Of a stretch of DNA of 64,000 nucleotides, positions 9,842 through 18,828 are shown piece after piece. Position 1 is the first letter of the stretch, and the number at the start of each line of letters is the position of its first letter. Source of the DNA: Geobacter sp. (GTDB lineage Bacteria; Desulfobacterota; Desulfuromonadia; Geobacterales; Pseudopelobacteraceae); contig PJFB01000003.1 of NCBI GenBank assembly GCA_003574895.1, positions 62,001 through 126,000 of the forward strand, written 5' to 3'. A program made the translations under genes and the position numbers. Below the pieces are notes generated by a model. It saw only the letters and a list, made by a program, of their open reading frames with translations. It was not told the DNA's origin and made no database searches.

Positions 9842-10447
9842 CTACTCCATCTGCCGGTAGATGCCGATCACCTTGCCGATGATGGACACCTCCCGCTCCG
9901 GTCCGACAATAATCGGCGCCATGTTGGGGTTGGCCGGTTGCAGACGGATGTGGTCCTTTTCGCGGAAGAACCACTTCAGGGTTGCTTCCCCATCCACCAT
10001 GGCAACCACCGTATCACGGTTTTCAGCGGCCGGTTGGGGCCGCACCAGGGCCAGGTCGCCGTTGAAAATACCCGCACCGATCATGGAATCTCCCTTGACC
10101 CGCAAGCAGAAGCATCCCTCCCCTTTCACCAGCGCCTTATCAACGGCAAAATAACCCTGAATATCCTCGATGGCCCCATGGAGCTGGCCGGCCCGGACAG
10201 TGCCGGCAATGGGAAGCGCTACGGATTGACTGAAACTGGAGGTCAGGGCAATCCCCCGGGAACTGCCCGCGTCCTTCTTCAGGTACCCCTTACGTTCAAG
10301 GGCTTCGAGGTGCCCAAGTACGCCGCGGGTGCCGGCGATGTTCAGGGAAGCGGCAATCTCCCTGAGCGAAGGGGGATAACCGTTGTTCTCGATGTAGCTG
10401 GTGATGATTTCGAGGGTCTGTCTCTGGCGCAACGTAAGATCTGCCAT
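9842..10447 (-). CDS. lexA: LexA SOS repressor / autopeptidase (S24)
   Basis: With the ATG at 10447 (AAAGG about seven bases upstream) the protein is 201 residues, the usual LexA length. The N-terminal winged helix is TLRQRQTLEIITSYIENNGYPPSLREIA. The self-cleavage bond is Ala86-Gly87 in AGTVRAGQLHG. The catalytic dyad is Ser121 (VKGDSMIGAGI) and Lys158 (GEATLKWF). Longer in-frame starts exist upstream but would place the operator inside the gene. The recognition region differs from E. coli LexA, as expected for Geobacter-type LexA. It is followed by a small partner gene. Confidence 0.95.
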   Translation of the reverse strand: MADLTLRQRQTLEIITSYIENNGYPPSLREIAASLNIAGTRGVLGHLEALERKGYLKKDAGSSRGIALTSSFSQSVALPIAGTVRAGQLHGAIEDIQGYFAVDKALVKGEGCFCLRVKGDSMIGAGIFNGDLALVRPQPAAENRDTVVAMVDGEATLKWFFREKDHIRLQPANPNMAPIIVGPEREVSIIGKVIGIYRQME

Positions 10448-10496
10448 GGGAAAGCCTTTGCCGGCTCCTGATCCGATTGTTGCCGGGTACGGACAG

Positions 10497-10527
10497 GTTA
10501 CCATTTGATGAGTTATCAAATGGTAAC
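10497..10527. promoter_or_regulatory. perfect 13-bp palindrome upstream of lexA, candidate LexA operator
   Basis: GTTACCATTTGAT (10497-10509) and its exact reverse complement (10515-10527) are separated by five bases, 50 bp upstream of the lexA start. The left half also fits GGTT-N2-C-N4-G, the first part of the LexA box I recall for Geobacter sulfurreducens (GGTT-N2-C-N4-G-N3-ACC), but the final ACC is not matched. Autoregulation of lexA through this site is inferred. It has no T-run, so a terminator is unlikely. Confidence 0.6.
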
Positions 10528-10753
10528 ATAACAGCGGAGGCCGCCGATGTCAATGGGCGGATTTTGCCATGTGCAATGTTTTACGCCGGAAGACGGGCCT
10601 ACTTCGGCAAAGCGCTGTTACCCGTAATCCAGCTAAAACATATTAATATTCATATTAACGATACATCCATGACAACCCATCGATTTTACTCGTTTGACTA
10701 AATTGCGAATGGGGCATATATCAAACCTCCAAAACGTCTTACGGAGGATAAAT
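10528..10753. other. gap between the lexA operator and the rhodanese gene
   Basis: No credible gene. The stretch near 10637-10665 is AT-rich (repeated ATTAATATT-like sequence) and is the best place for the promoter of the rhodanese gene. A strong ACGGAGGA ribosome site sits at 10741-10748. Confidence 0.35.
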
Positions 10754-11173
10754 ATGAAACGAATCATTCTACTGGTGACGCTGCTTCTCGGAAGCGTGGT
10801 CACAGCCATGGCAGGGAACTATAACTACGTCGAGGCCGACCAGTTCAAGCAATGGCTTGAAAAGGGAAAGGATATGGCAATTGTTGACATCCAGGTGCCG
10901 GAAGACTTCCAAAAGCACCATTTCAAAGGGGCATTGGAGACAAACGCCTTTCCGGTCAAGACACAAGAAGAGCGGCAGAAACTGGACAAGGTCTTGCCAC
11001 TGCTGACCAAAAGCCAAAACGATGTGGTTGTCGTCTGCCCCAGGGGCGGTAACGGCGCCAAGAACGCCTATGACTATCTGAAGAAGAAAGGGATTGACGA
11101 GAAGAGGCTATTCATTCTCGAAGACGGCATGCAGGACTGGCCGTACAAAGAATTGACGGTGAGCGGCAGATAA
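10754..11173 (+). CDS. exported rhodanese-domain protein
   Basis: A 139-residue protein with a signal peptide (MKRIILLVTLLLGSVVTAMA) and one rhodanese domain. The active-site loop VVCPRGGNGAKNAYDYLKKKG keeps the catalytic Cys and the CxxG pattern. The FKGALETNAFPVKTQEE segment matches the GHIxGAxxxP region of the fold. It should act in the periplasm in sulfur transfer, or bind sulfur or oxyanions. The start at 10754 is set by ACGGAGGA six bases upstream; the longer frame from 10694 lacks a site. It stands alone, converging on the kinase gene at 11305. Confidence 0.85.
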   Translation: MKRIILLVTLLLGSVVTAMAGNYNYVEADQFKQWLEKGKDMAIVDIQVPEDFQKHHFKGALETNAFPVKTQEERQKLDKVLPLLTKSQNDVVVVCPRGGNGAKNAYDYLKKKGIDEKRLFILEDGMQDWPYKELTVSGR

Positions 11174-11304
11174 TTGCCGCCATAATCGCGAACAAAGTTT
11201 TTTCATCATCTCGCATTGAACGGATTGTTTCAAGGTACCCCCTGCTTCCAGGGCAGTGTCGGGAGATTTTTGTCGGAAAAAAGACAGCGAAAACCCAGGG
11301 GCCA

Positions 11305-12543
11305 TCATGTGACGACCGGCAATTCGACCGTAAAGGTCGTTCCCTTGCCGGTCGAGCTCTCCACCGTTATCCGGCCGGAGTGCTTCTGGACGATGTCATA
11401 ACTGATCGGCAATCCCAATCCGGTACCCTTCCCCACCTCCTTGGTCGTGAAAAAAGGCTCGAAAATCCGCTTCTTGATCTCATCCGGAATCCCGCACCCA
11501 GTATCGCTGATGGCAATACGGATTTTCCCATCTTCCTGCCAAGTCCGGATACCTATCTCGCCCTGGCCTTGGATGGCTTGGGCGGCATTGACCAGCAAAT
11601 TCATGAATACCTGGGTAAGCTGATTGGGAAGGCATTTAGTGAGAGGAATATCGCCATAATCGGTAACCATTGTCGCCACATACTTGAGTTCGTTTCTGAC
11701 GATGTTGAGGGCCTGGGATAAGGTTTCATTGATGCTGGCCATGACAAATTCGTTGTTGTCCGCACGGGAAAACCCCTTCAGGTTCCTGACAATCTCCTTG
11801 ATCCTTTCAACACCCTCCAGCGATTCCCGCACCATTGCCGGCACTTCTTCGGCAAGCCTGTCGATGCGGCCATTCTTTCTCAGCTCCCCAATCCGGGCAA
11901 GTTCTTCGACAGGGCAGTATCTGCCGAGCGATTCCGATTGAGTCGCGAGGAAGGTCAGAAGCCGCTCCGTGTATTTGTTCAGCGATTCCAGGTTACTTGA
12001 AATAAAGCCCACCGGGTTATTGATTTCATGGGCAATCCCCGCCGCGATCTGTCCGACAAGGGCCATTTTTTCGCTCTGGAGCAACAATTCATGGGCCTTC
12101 TTCAACTCAAGGGTCCGCTCCTCCACTGCCCGTTCCAGATCCTCCCGGTAGTGCAATTCGGACAGCCGCAGACGGCGGTAGGTAACACCTTTTTCAAGGG
12201 CTTTCAATAAGTGGGCCGGATCATAGGGCTTGAAAATAAAATCAAAGGCGCCTTTCTTGATGGCCGCAACGGTCAAGTCGATATCCGCAAAGGCCGTTAT
12301 GAGGATTATCGGGATATCAGGCTTGACGGCCAACGCCCTTTCCAGCAGTTCCATGCCATCCATTCCGGGCATCCGAATATCGGTCAGAACGAGATCGACA
12401 TCCTGGTCAACAAGAAACAACAGGGCTTCGCAAGCATTATCAAAACCGTAGGCCTCATAGCCGCTCTCGGCTATGAATCCATGCAGACTCTCTCTTACCT
12501 GAACGTCGTCATCGACAATTACTATCTTGCCACGGCTGTCCAT
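11305..12543 (-). CDS. response regulator-histidine kinase fusion (REC then HisKA/HATPase)
   Basis: About 412 residues. The receiver domain comes first (VIVDDD, phospho-Asp in DLVLTDIRMPGMDG, Lys in FKPYDP). A coiled-coil linker with VEERTLELKKAHELLLQSEKM follows, then the H-box GIAHEINNPVGFIS, N-box NLLVNAAQAI, G1 DTGCGIP, F-box FEPFFTTK and G2 GKGTGLGLPISYDIV. There is no membrane segment, so it is cytosolic and takes input by phosphotransfer. The second ATG (12543) has AGGAG at ideal spacing; the first ATG (12549) overlaps the stop of the preceding gene but sits two bases from the site. It is the last of three minus-strand signalling genes. Confidence 0.88.
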   Translation of the reverse strand: MDSRGKIVIVDDDVQVRESLHGFIAESGYEAYGFDNACEALLFLVDQDVDLVLTDIRMPGMDGMELLERALAVKPDIPIILITAFADIDLTVAAIKKGAFDFIFKPYDPAHLLKALEKGVTYRRLRLSELHYREDLERAVEERTLELKKAHELLLQSEKMALVGQIAAGIAHEINNPVGFISSNLESLNKYTERLLTFLATQSESLGRYCPVEELARIGELRKNGRIDRLAEEVPAMVRESLEGVERIKEIVRNLKGFSRADNNEFVMASINETLSQALNIVRNELKYVATMVTDYGDIPLTKCLPNQLTQVFMNLLVNAAQAIQGQGEIGIRTWQEDGKIRIAISDTGCGIPDEIKKRIFEPFFTTKEVGKGTGLGLPISYDIVQKHSGRITVESSTGKGTTFTVELPVVT

Positions 12544-12545
12544 GG

Positions 12546-12995
12546 TCATGACTCCTTCGGAACCGGATGCTCCGTTATTGGCCCGGGAAGGGAATCCTTG
12601 TTGCGCAAATTGCATATTTCCACGGCACCGTCAATGGTAGCCAACAGTTCTTCGGCGTTCCACGGCTTGGCCAACAACTTGTAAACAAGCCCATCATTGA
12701 GAGCTGCCTTGATCTCGGCGGAGTCCGCATATCCCGAGAGCACGATGCGGATGGTGTCGGGCCAACGTCCCTGCACTGCCCTGAGAAAGTCCAGGCCGTT
12801 CATCACCGGCATGCGGTAATCGGAGATAACAATCCGGAATGGCCCTTGGTGTTCCATGATATTCAGTGCCTCGGCCCCGGAAATGGCGGTCACGACTTCA
12901 TAACCTTCCTGGTCCAGAAAAATCCGCTCCAGTGACCTGAGGACGTTCTTTTCATCGTCAACACAGAGAATCAGTATCTTGCAGGTATCGATCAT
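12546..12995 (-). CDS. single-domain-type response regulator
   Basis: A receiver of about 149 residues: acidic pair VDDE, phospho-Asp in RIVISDYRMPVMNG, Ser/Thr in IVLSGYAD and Lys in LLAKPWN. The WP-DT-IRIVLSGYAD and KPWNAEEL pattern is that of receivers in the RpfG/HD-GYP class, but no output domain follows, only a short tail rich in Pro. The GGAGGG site fixes the ATG at 12995. It lies between two kinases and may pass phosphate between them. Confidence 0.85.
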   Translation of the reverse strand: MIDTCKILILCVDDEKNVLRSLERIFLDQEGYEVVTAISGAEALNIMEHQGPFRIVISDYRMPVMNGLDFLRAVQGRWPDTIRIVLSGYADSAEIKAALNDGLVYKLLAKPWNAEELLATIDGAVEICNLRNKDSLPGPITEHPVPKES

Positions 12996-13059
12996 GTTAA
13001 CCCTCCGTTGTTGCAACCGCAGATTTTAAGCGCCGTCCGGATCGGCCGGTCAGGGGCCA

Positions 13060-14655
13060 TTACACGGTTGGCAGATAGAGACGCATGGTTGTCCCCTTTC
13101 CCGGCTCCGACTCGACAACGATATGCCCGCCATGTTTTCTGATGAGGGAATGGCAAATCGCCAGCCCCATCCCCAGACCCTTTTGTGAACAAAAATCCTT
13201 GGTGGAATAGTAGGGATCGAATATTTTCGACTGATTCGCGACAGGGATGCCGACCCCCTGGTCTGCAACGGCAATCTCGACATATTTACCAGCCCCAAGA
13301 TTCAAGCTATTGATTGCCGCGAGATCCAGGTTTTTAGCGGCAACTGTGATGGTTCCGCCATTGGGCATCGCCTCAAGTGCGTTTAAAAACAAGCTCCGCA
13401 TGGCCAGCACAATCTGCCGTTCATCAACCATGACCGGCAGAATGTCATCGGCAATCTCCTCTTTGCAGACAATATCCTGATAATCGGCCAAAAATGCCGA
13501 GGATTCCTCCACAATCCTGGAAACGCTGGTCAGCCGCCTGAAAGGCTCTCCGCCCTTGGAAAAGGTAAGAAACCGATTGCACAACTCAATTGCCTGTTGC
13601 ATGGATTCCTCGGCCTCTTCCAGATCCTGGTATGCCAGACTCTCCTTGTTAAGTCTCTTTTTTGCCAGCCAGACATTGTTCACGATCACCGAGAGCATAT
13701 TGTTGAAGTCATGGGCAATGCCGGCGGCAAGTATGCCGATCGATTCGAGCTTGCCCATCCGCATGCGCATTTCTTCCGCCATCTTCCGTTCGGTGATGTC
13801 CTCGAATATGACCAGGGTTCCGGCGAATTTAAAACTGATGTCCTGCACGAGCCGGAACCTGGCCAGCACCCAACATTCATTGCCGGTCGCAGGCATGATC
13901 CTGTATTCGGACTGCATTTCATCACCGCTCTCTCGGAACCGGGACAACTCGTCCGCGAGCCAGGGAAAAGGTATCCGCTCCTCGGGGCAGGAATAGTAAT
14001 GGCCGCCCGAAGTGGCGGATTGATCGATCAGTTGCGCCCCTGCCTGGTTCATGTGGACGATATGCCCCTGGTCGTCCAGCACGAAGACCGCAATCGGAAG
14101 GCTCTCGAAGATCGTCAGGAATTTGTTCTTTTCGTTGGTAATCTGGCGGTTGGCGGTCTGCAGCTCATCGACAGCGCTATTGACGGTCTCTTTGCGGCTC
14201 CATTCGGCACAAAAAGCGATTTCTATCCGGTCGAAAACACGTTCCACGAATCGGGCAAATCGATCCCTGTCAGTACAATCCTCATCTTGAACAATGGGAA
14301 ACGATATATCGATCAAATCCAAGTAGGCCTGACGATAGTACTTCATCAGCCCCATGAACATTTCCAGGGTGATGCCTCGCGAACGGTGCTTTTGCGCCTC
14401 AAATACGCCAAAGGCCGCCACCGGGTCGGAGATAAAGTTGTCGTCAGGCCCCAACTCCCACGGCTCTTCCGAGATATCCATAGCCGCGGCAATGGAATCG
14501 GTCAGGCCAACGATGGAAACCCGCCAGGCTTCCTCCAGAGTGGAGGTATAGCGCGTGTAATCCCGCTCCATGGCGTAGTCCCTAACCCGGCGCATCAGCC
14601 ACAATTCACGTTCCTTGAGAAGGGATATCAGGGGATGTTGTATTTTTGCCTGCAT
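13060..14655 (-). CDS. soluble PAS-domain histidine kinase
   Basis: About 531 residues. The N-terminal 150 residues are helical (LMRRVRDYAMERDYTRY ... EAQKHRSRGITLEMFMGLMKYYRQAYLDL) and resemble the globin-like or RsbR-type sensor regions of some kinases. A PAS domain follows (FESLPIAVFVLDDQGHIVHMN, ITERKMAEE), then the H-box AAGIAHDFNNMLSVI, N-box FLNALEAMPNGG, G1 DQGVGIP and G2 KGLGMGLAICHSLI. The start is uncertain: ATGs at 14655 and 14691 both lack a strong ribosome site. It is 64 bp upstream of the receiver gene and is probably its kinase. Confidence 0.85.
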   Translation of the reverse strand: MQAKIQHPLISLLKERELWLMRRVRDYAMERDYTRYTSTLEEAWRVSIVGLTDSIAAAMDISEEPWELGPDDNFISDPVAAFGVFEAQKHRSRGITLEMFMGLMKYYRQAYLDLIDISFPIVQDEDCTDRDRFARFVERVFDRIEIAFCAEWSRKETVNSAVDELQTANRQITNEKNKFLTIFESLPIAVFVLDDQGHIVHMNQAGAQLIDQSATSGGHYYSCPEERIPFPWLADELSRFRESGDEMQSEYRIMPATGNECWVLARFRLVQDISFKFAGTLVIFEDITERKMAEEMRMRMGKLESIGILAAGIAHDFNNMLSVIVNNVWLAKKRLNKESLAYQDLEEAEESMQQAIELCNRFLTFSKGGEPFRRLTSVSRIVEESSAFLADYQDIVCKEEIADDILPVMVDERQIVLAMRSLFLNALEAMPNGGTITVAAKNLDLAAINSLNLGAGKYVEIAVADQGVGIPVANQSKIFDPYYSTKDFCSQKGLGMGLAICHSLIRKHGGHIVVESEPGKGTTMRLYLPTV

Positions 14656-14903
14656 GGTCACTTTTGCCACCCGCTGGGAAATCACGATCATTAATAGCCA
14701 TACTAATCTGACAAACACTGTTTGTCAAAAAACATCTATATGGAAATCCATTCGTTTGATCAGGATCGGCTCCTTCTTTCCAACTGAATCAACAACGACG
14801 ATACAGGTATATCCGCTGCGACTTGACAAGTGATTATGAATAGTTACAGTTTTAAGTAATATTTGCTAATTTTTCAAAACTGCCGCACCTCAGGAGGCAA
14901 GCG

Positions 14904-16289
14904 ATGTGCGATCCTGACAATAACAACGGCCAGCCGGAATTCAAGCAACAACAAAGGCCACAGTCCAATAAACCCATTAAGGATCTATGGGACAAGCTGG
15001 ATGTGCTGGCAAAAATTTCACTTCCGCTCGTCATGGGCATGCTTGGATTCCTGTTCAATTACAATGTGTCCAAGAAACAGGAAACGGAAAACAATATCAA
15101 ATTATACACCCAATTGCTGAGCGACAAGGAAACGGCGGAAAACACCCTGCGCAAGGACATGTTCAGCAAGATCCTCGAATCGTTCATAGGGGACCAGAGC
15201 AAGAGTCAGGCAGGCATTGGCAAGATCAAGGAAATGCGCTTGAGCCTGGAACTCCTGTCGAGAAATTTTCACGAATCTCTCGATATGAAGCCCCTGTTCA
15301 GACACTTATTGATGGAGATCATCGGTCAAAGCATTGAATTGCGCAGGGCAAAGAGGCAATTGAACGAGGCCTTGGCCGCCAACATGGATGATGTGAACAG
15401 GCTGAGGCTTGCCGTCAAACAGGCACAGAGCACGCTCGCCAACTATTACCGGCAGCAGGGGACAAACATTCCACCACCTGCCAGCCAGCACTCCGCAACC
15501 GAGCAGGATGAAGCTGTTCAGGGTAATGACGCCCCATTGCAAAGCCAGTCAAGTGCCAGTTCGTCACCACTTAAGCTGCCGGCGGAAGTTAGAAGTTTAC
15601 GCGAGGCAGCAGCGCGGGAAATCGAACGGATCAACAGCGAATTATCCAGATACGATACCGAACTGCGTGAGTTGATGAGTATTGCCAGGCGAGTGGCAAG
15701 AAAGCAGCGGGAAGTTTTGGAGGATGTGGCGCAGACCATCAGAATGCCACTTTCCAAACAGGATCAGGCCCTGAAGCTGATCAATACCAAATACAAACCG
15801 ACCGAGCGGCTGCCGCGAATCGAAGCGACCAACAGGGATACGGGCTGCATTATCAAGGAGCAAAGGCTGGCCTTCAGGGATTCCGCAGGAAACGAGATAA
15901 AAGACTCTGCGCGTCATTTCAAGATACGGATCAGATACGCGTATCCGAAATGGCACCAGATACACGTTGAAGTGGAATCATGGAAATGCCTGGAAAACGG
16001 TCCCACAAAGAATTGTGTGCAATGCTACAAGGAATCGGCAAAGGATACGACCGCATTCTGGCTGGACCAATTCGATTTCCCCCTGGTGGACAACACATTT
16101 ATCGACAACGAACATCGTTACTCGGTTGTTCTCGAAGAGCTTGAAGTCGGCCAGGCCGAGGAAATCGAAAACGCGACCATCACCCTGCTCTATTATCCCG
16201 CCTCCTATGCGGGCCTGAAGGAAAAATCCTTCTACAACAACCAATTGCTGAACAACCTCTTGAAGTGGAACATGTTCCGCAAGGATTAG
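14904..16289 (+). CDS. membrane-anchored coiled-coil protein of unknown function
   Basis: 461 residues that I do not recognise. A Gln- and Asn-rich N-terminus (NNNGQPEFKQQQRPQ) is followed by one hydrophobic segment near residues 37-55 (ISLPLVMGMLGFLFNYNV). Then come long charged helices likely to form coiled coils, with a low-complexity break near residues 185-225 (PPPASQHSATEQDEA ... SQSSASSSPLK). The last 150 residues look beta-rich, with CLENGPTKNCVQCYKES giving three closely spaced Cys. AGGAGG eight bases upstream fixes the start. It converges on the caspase-like protease gene across a shared hairpin; a joint role is only a guess. Confidence 0.7.
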   Translation: MCDPDNNNGQPEFKQQQRPQSNKPIKDLWDKLDVLAKISLPLVMGMLGFLFNYNVSKKQETENNIKLYTQLLSDKETAENTLRKDMFSKILESFIGDQSKSQAGIGKIKEMRLSLELLSRNFHESLDMKPLFRHLLMEIIGQSIELRRAKRQLNEALAANMDDVNRLRLAVKQAQSTLANYYRQQGTNIPPPASQHSATEQDEAVQGNDAPLQSQSSASSSPLKLPAEVRSLREAAAREIERINSELSRYDTELRELMSIARRVARKQREVLEDVAQTIRMPLSKQDQALKLINTKYKPTERLPRIEATNRDTGCIIKEQRLAFRDSAGNEIKDSARHFKIRIRYAYPKWHQIHVEVESWKCLENGPTKNCVQCYKESAKDTTAFWLDQFDFPLVDNTFIDNEHRYSVVLEELEVGQAEEIENATITLLYYPASYAGLKEKSFYNNQLLNNLLKWNMFRKD

Positions 16290-16312
16290 CAAAACCACTG
16301 AATCGAGCTTTG

Positions 16313-16351
16313 CACCAGGGTCCCCCTTTTGGAATGGAGAACCCTGGTGCG
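16313..16351. terminator. bidirectional hairpin between convergent genes
   Basis: GCACCAGGGT (16313-16322) pairs with ACCCTGGTGC (16342-16351), a perfect 10-bp stem with a 19-base loop. It lies between the two convergent stop codons (16289 and 16373). It carries a short T-run only in the loop, so it may end transcripts of both genes imperfectly. Confidence 0.55.
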
Positions 16352-16372
16352 GTTTCCCGCTTTAACAGCCTG

Positions 16373-18805
16373 CTAATCCGTGTCGTATTCCGGCAGACAG
16401 AAGCGGCAACCATTGTAGCCCTGTTTCAAGGCCCGTTCCACCCCCTGGTATGCCACCTTGTTGCGTTTGCTGGTCTTGGCTGCCCACTCGCAGTTTGCCA
16501 AGTGGACCTCAAGTGTCCTGCTGTTCCCCATAAAAGGATGGTCTCCGACCGCCAGCAGGCGCGTCACCCGTCCCATTTCCTTCCCATCTATAAACTCGGC
16601 GGCAGCCAGACGGTAGTTGCCGTCGGCAACCTGCGGCGGTGCGATGATCTCAAGCGTGGCCTGGCAGTTGTCGGAAGCCTTCAGGTTCATCCCGCGCAAA
16701 TAAGTCTGCTTGCCGGCAATCAGGCCGAATTTCTGGTGGGTTGCCGAATCCTTGATCAACTGGGCGTTTTCCAGCGTAGCAGTGGCGCTTAAACGCTTCA
16801 GAATCCGCAGGGTCACCTGCATGTTACCCGGTAGTTGGGAAAGATCGATCATCAGGTCGGCGGACAGCTTGACCCTGGGCCAACCCTGGATCGCGAAACT
16901 CATATTCGTCAGAGAATCTTTGAAAATATTTGTTACATCGAAGTTTTTCCAGGTAGCGTTATTGCTCTGCCGGATAAAGTTGTAGTAGTCGCCGATGGAA
17001 TGGATGGTTGCCGGATCCGGCGCCGGGTCATTGCCGCTGTTGATCAGCCCGATGAAGCAATAATGCCCCCTGTCCTTGCCGGCAGGGATAGGGGGAATAT
17101 CCGCTTGCTTCCATACTACCGGGCCGACGACCTTCATCTCCTGCGGATTGATGGCCGGGATGGCAAACGGATTTGCCGGATCGGTGATTTCCGTCCAGGA
17201 GTTGGGCGTGGGGAGTACCGACGGATCGGCCCAGAACAGCCTTGCCGTCCCGCTCGTTGCCTGGGTGCCGCGGTTCTGGACCCTCAGATAGATGAAATTG
17301 TCCTGCCCGTATTCGACCGTGCTTCCCAGGGAATCGCTCTGCTGCGCCGATGGCGTGCCCAATTCCGCTTCCGGGTCGAGCAGTTCCTGATTGAAGACGA
17401 TAATGTCCGGGCTGCACGAGATACCGCCATCGACCAGCGGCTCACGACCGTGATCCTGCAGGTTGTCGCGCAGGTAGAGATCATGGGCAGGCAGGCCAAG
17501 AAAGATGTAGTCACCATATCCTGCCGGAGCAGCGGAAGAGGTCGGAGTGTCACCCAGCCGCAACGAATGGCCGCCCGTGCCGCCGCAGCTGTGGCAGGTG
17601 GCCATGCCTGGCGTAGAGCAGGTTCTGAAGACCGCCCCGTTATAAATACGTACCGAATTGGCATAAGCAAAGGCCTCGGTTGCCGAGATACGGCCATCGT
17701 TATTGGTATCCACCGCCTGTCCCAGTGCGGTACCGTCGGGATTATGGCCGCAGACCCCTGCGATCCAATGCTTGGCAAAGTGATCGAAACCGTCGTTGTC
17801 GGAGTCCCCCAGCGAGTAGTCGTCCGCTGTTACGGCGGTGCAGACATGGGTCCATGTGGCAAGGCCGCTATTGATGATAGGATTGGTGAATCCTCCCGAC
17901 CGGCACTGTTCCATCATGACCATCAGCACCTCGAAATGCGGCAGGACACCGAGGTCGGCAATGAAATCGTCCACATAATAAGGGGTCCAGTTCGTACCGA
18001 CCGCATCATAGACGAACAGGCAGTAATCGTTTATGCCGCTGTCGCAGGGGCCGCCGCCATGATTATTGGTATGGATGAACAGGAAGTCCTCCGGCCTGAT
18101 CTGGCCGGCTATGGCGTTGAAAGCCGCCTGAAAACCTGCCCTGGTTCCCTGGTCGGTCACAACCATCCTGTACGCGGTATTGTCGCCGGGCCAATTGCCC
18201 AGATTGGCCCCGATGGTGCTAGACGTGTTGTTGCCCAGGAAGTAGTTCACCGTACCATCGTGATTCAGAACATGAATATTGGCCGCGTTAAAACCATAGA
18301 CATCGATGAGTGTCCGGTACAGAAACTCAAGATCGTTCGTATGCCGCTCTTCTGCCTTTCCCGCGAACAGGATCGCGTAGCGTTCCCCCGGTGCAGAGCT
18401 AAGAGACTTTGCCATTGACAGATCAGGCTTCTTAACGGTGGGAACATTTTTTCGGGGAAAACCCGACTTGACCGGCATATGGAAGGCCGTTGTCGCCTCC
18501 CGGTCAAGAGCAAGAATCGTTGGCGGCAAGGAGGCCGGGATTTTCTGGTACCGTTGTGCCGTCTTGGCGTCATAAAGATGGTACTCACAGGGATGAACCC
18601 AGTTGTAGGCCGGGGCAAGGTCAACGAAGACCAGCGCTGTCTCGCGCTCGATGGGCACCTCAAGGCCGGCTGCCATAAGCTTCGCTCCGACCGCAAGCAC
18701 TTCGTCGTGGAGATGAAGATTGGCGTGTTTGTCAATATTCAGTTTACGGGCACTCTTCAGGGCGTCATCCACAATTTGTGATCTGATCGCATCAGCCAGT
18801 TTCAT
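16373..18805 (-). CDS. caspase/legumain-like (clan CD) cysteine peptidase with EF-hand motif and C-terminal Cys motif
   Basis: 810 residues. An N-terminal domain (VFVDLAPAYNWVHPCEYHLYD, about residues 58-79) precedes the peptidase core. RYAILFAGKAEERHTNDLEFLYRTL starts the fold, His249-Gly250 sits in FLFIHTNNHGGGPCDSG, and Cys301 in VMMEQCRSGGF. This His-Gly plus Cys pattern is that of clan CD peptidases. A canonical EF-hand loop (Asp366 to Glu377) suggests calcium control, as in metacaspases. A CARDB-like beta region follows, then a possible metal site: His768, Cys772, Cys800, Cys803. No signal peptide is evident. AAAGGAGA fixes the start. The small gene 23 bp upstream encodes a copy of the N-terminal domain. 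Targets are unknown. Confidence 0.8.
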   Translation of the reverse strand: MKLADAIRSQIVDDALKSARKLNIDKHANLHLHDEVLAVGAKLMAAGLEVPIERETALVFVDLAPAYNWVHPCEYHLYDAKTAQRYQKIPASLPPTILALDREATTAFHMPVKSGFPRKNVPTVKKPDLSMAKSLSSAPGERYAILFAGKAEERHTNDLEFLYRTLIDVYGFNAANIHVLNHDGTVNYFLGNNTSSTIGANLGNWPGDNTAYRMVVTDQGTRAGFQAAFNAIAGQIRPEDFLFIHTNNHGGGPCDSGINDYCLFVYDAVGTNWTPYYVDDFIADLGVLPHFEVLMVMMEQCRSGGFTNPIINSGLATWTHVCTAVTADDYSLGDSDNDGFDHFAKHWIAGVCGHNPDGTALGQAVDTNNDGRISATEAFAYANSVRIYNGAVFRTCSTPGMATCHSCGGTGGHSLRLGDTPTSSAAPAGYGDYIFLGLPAHDLYLRDNLQDHGREPLVDGGISCSPDIIVFNQELLDPEAELGTPSAQQSDSLGSTVEYGQDNFIYLRVQNRGTQATSGTARLFWADPSVLPTPNSWTEITDPANPFAIPAINPQEMKVVGPVVWKQADIPPIPAGKDRGHYCFIGLINSGNDPAPDPATIHSIGDYYNFIRQSNNATWKNFDVTNIFKDSLTNMSFAIQGWPRVKLSADLMIDLSQLPGNMQVTLRILKRLSATATLENAQLIKDSATHQKFGLIAGKQTYLRGMNLKASDNCQATLEIIAPPQVADGNYRLAAAEFIDGKEMGRVTRLLAVGDHPFMGNSRTLEVHLANCEWAAKTSKRNKVAYQGVERALKQGYNGCRFCLPEYDTD

Positions 18806-18828
18806 GCTAGTCTCCTTTCAATAACGGC

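Noticed and set aside
16835-18418. 527-residue plus-strand ORF opposite the caspase-like gene
   Set aside because: Antisense shadow; the minus strand has ribosome site and catalytic motifs, and this frame has none.
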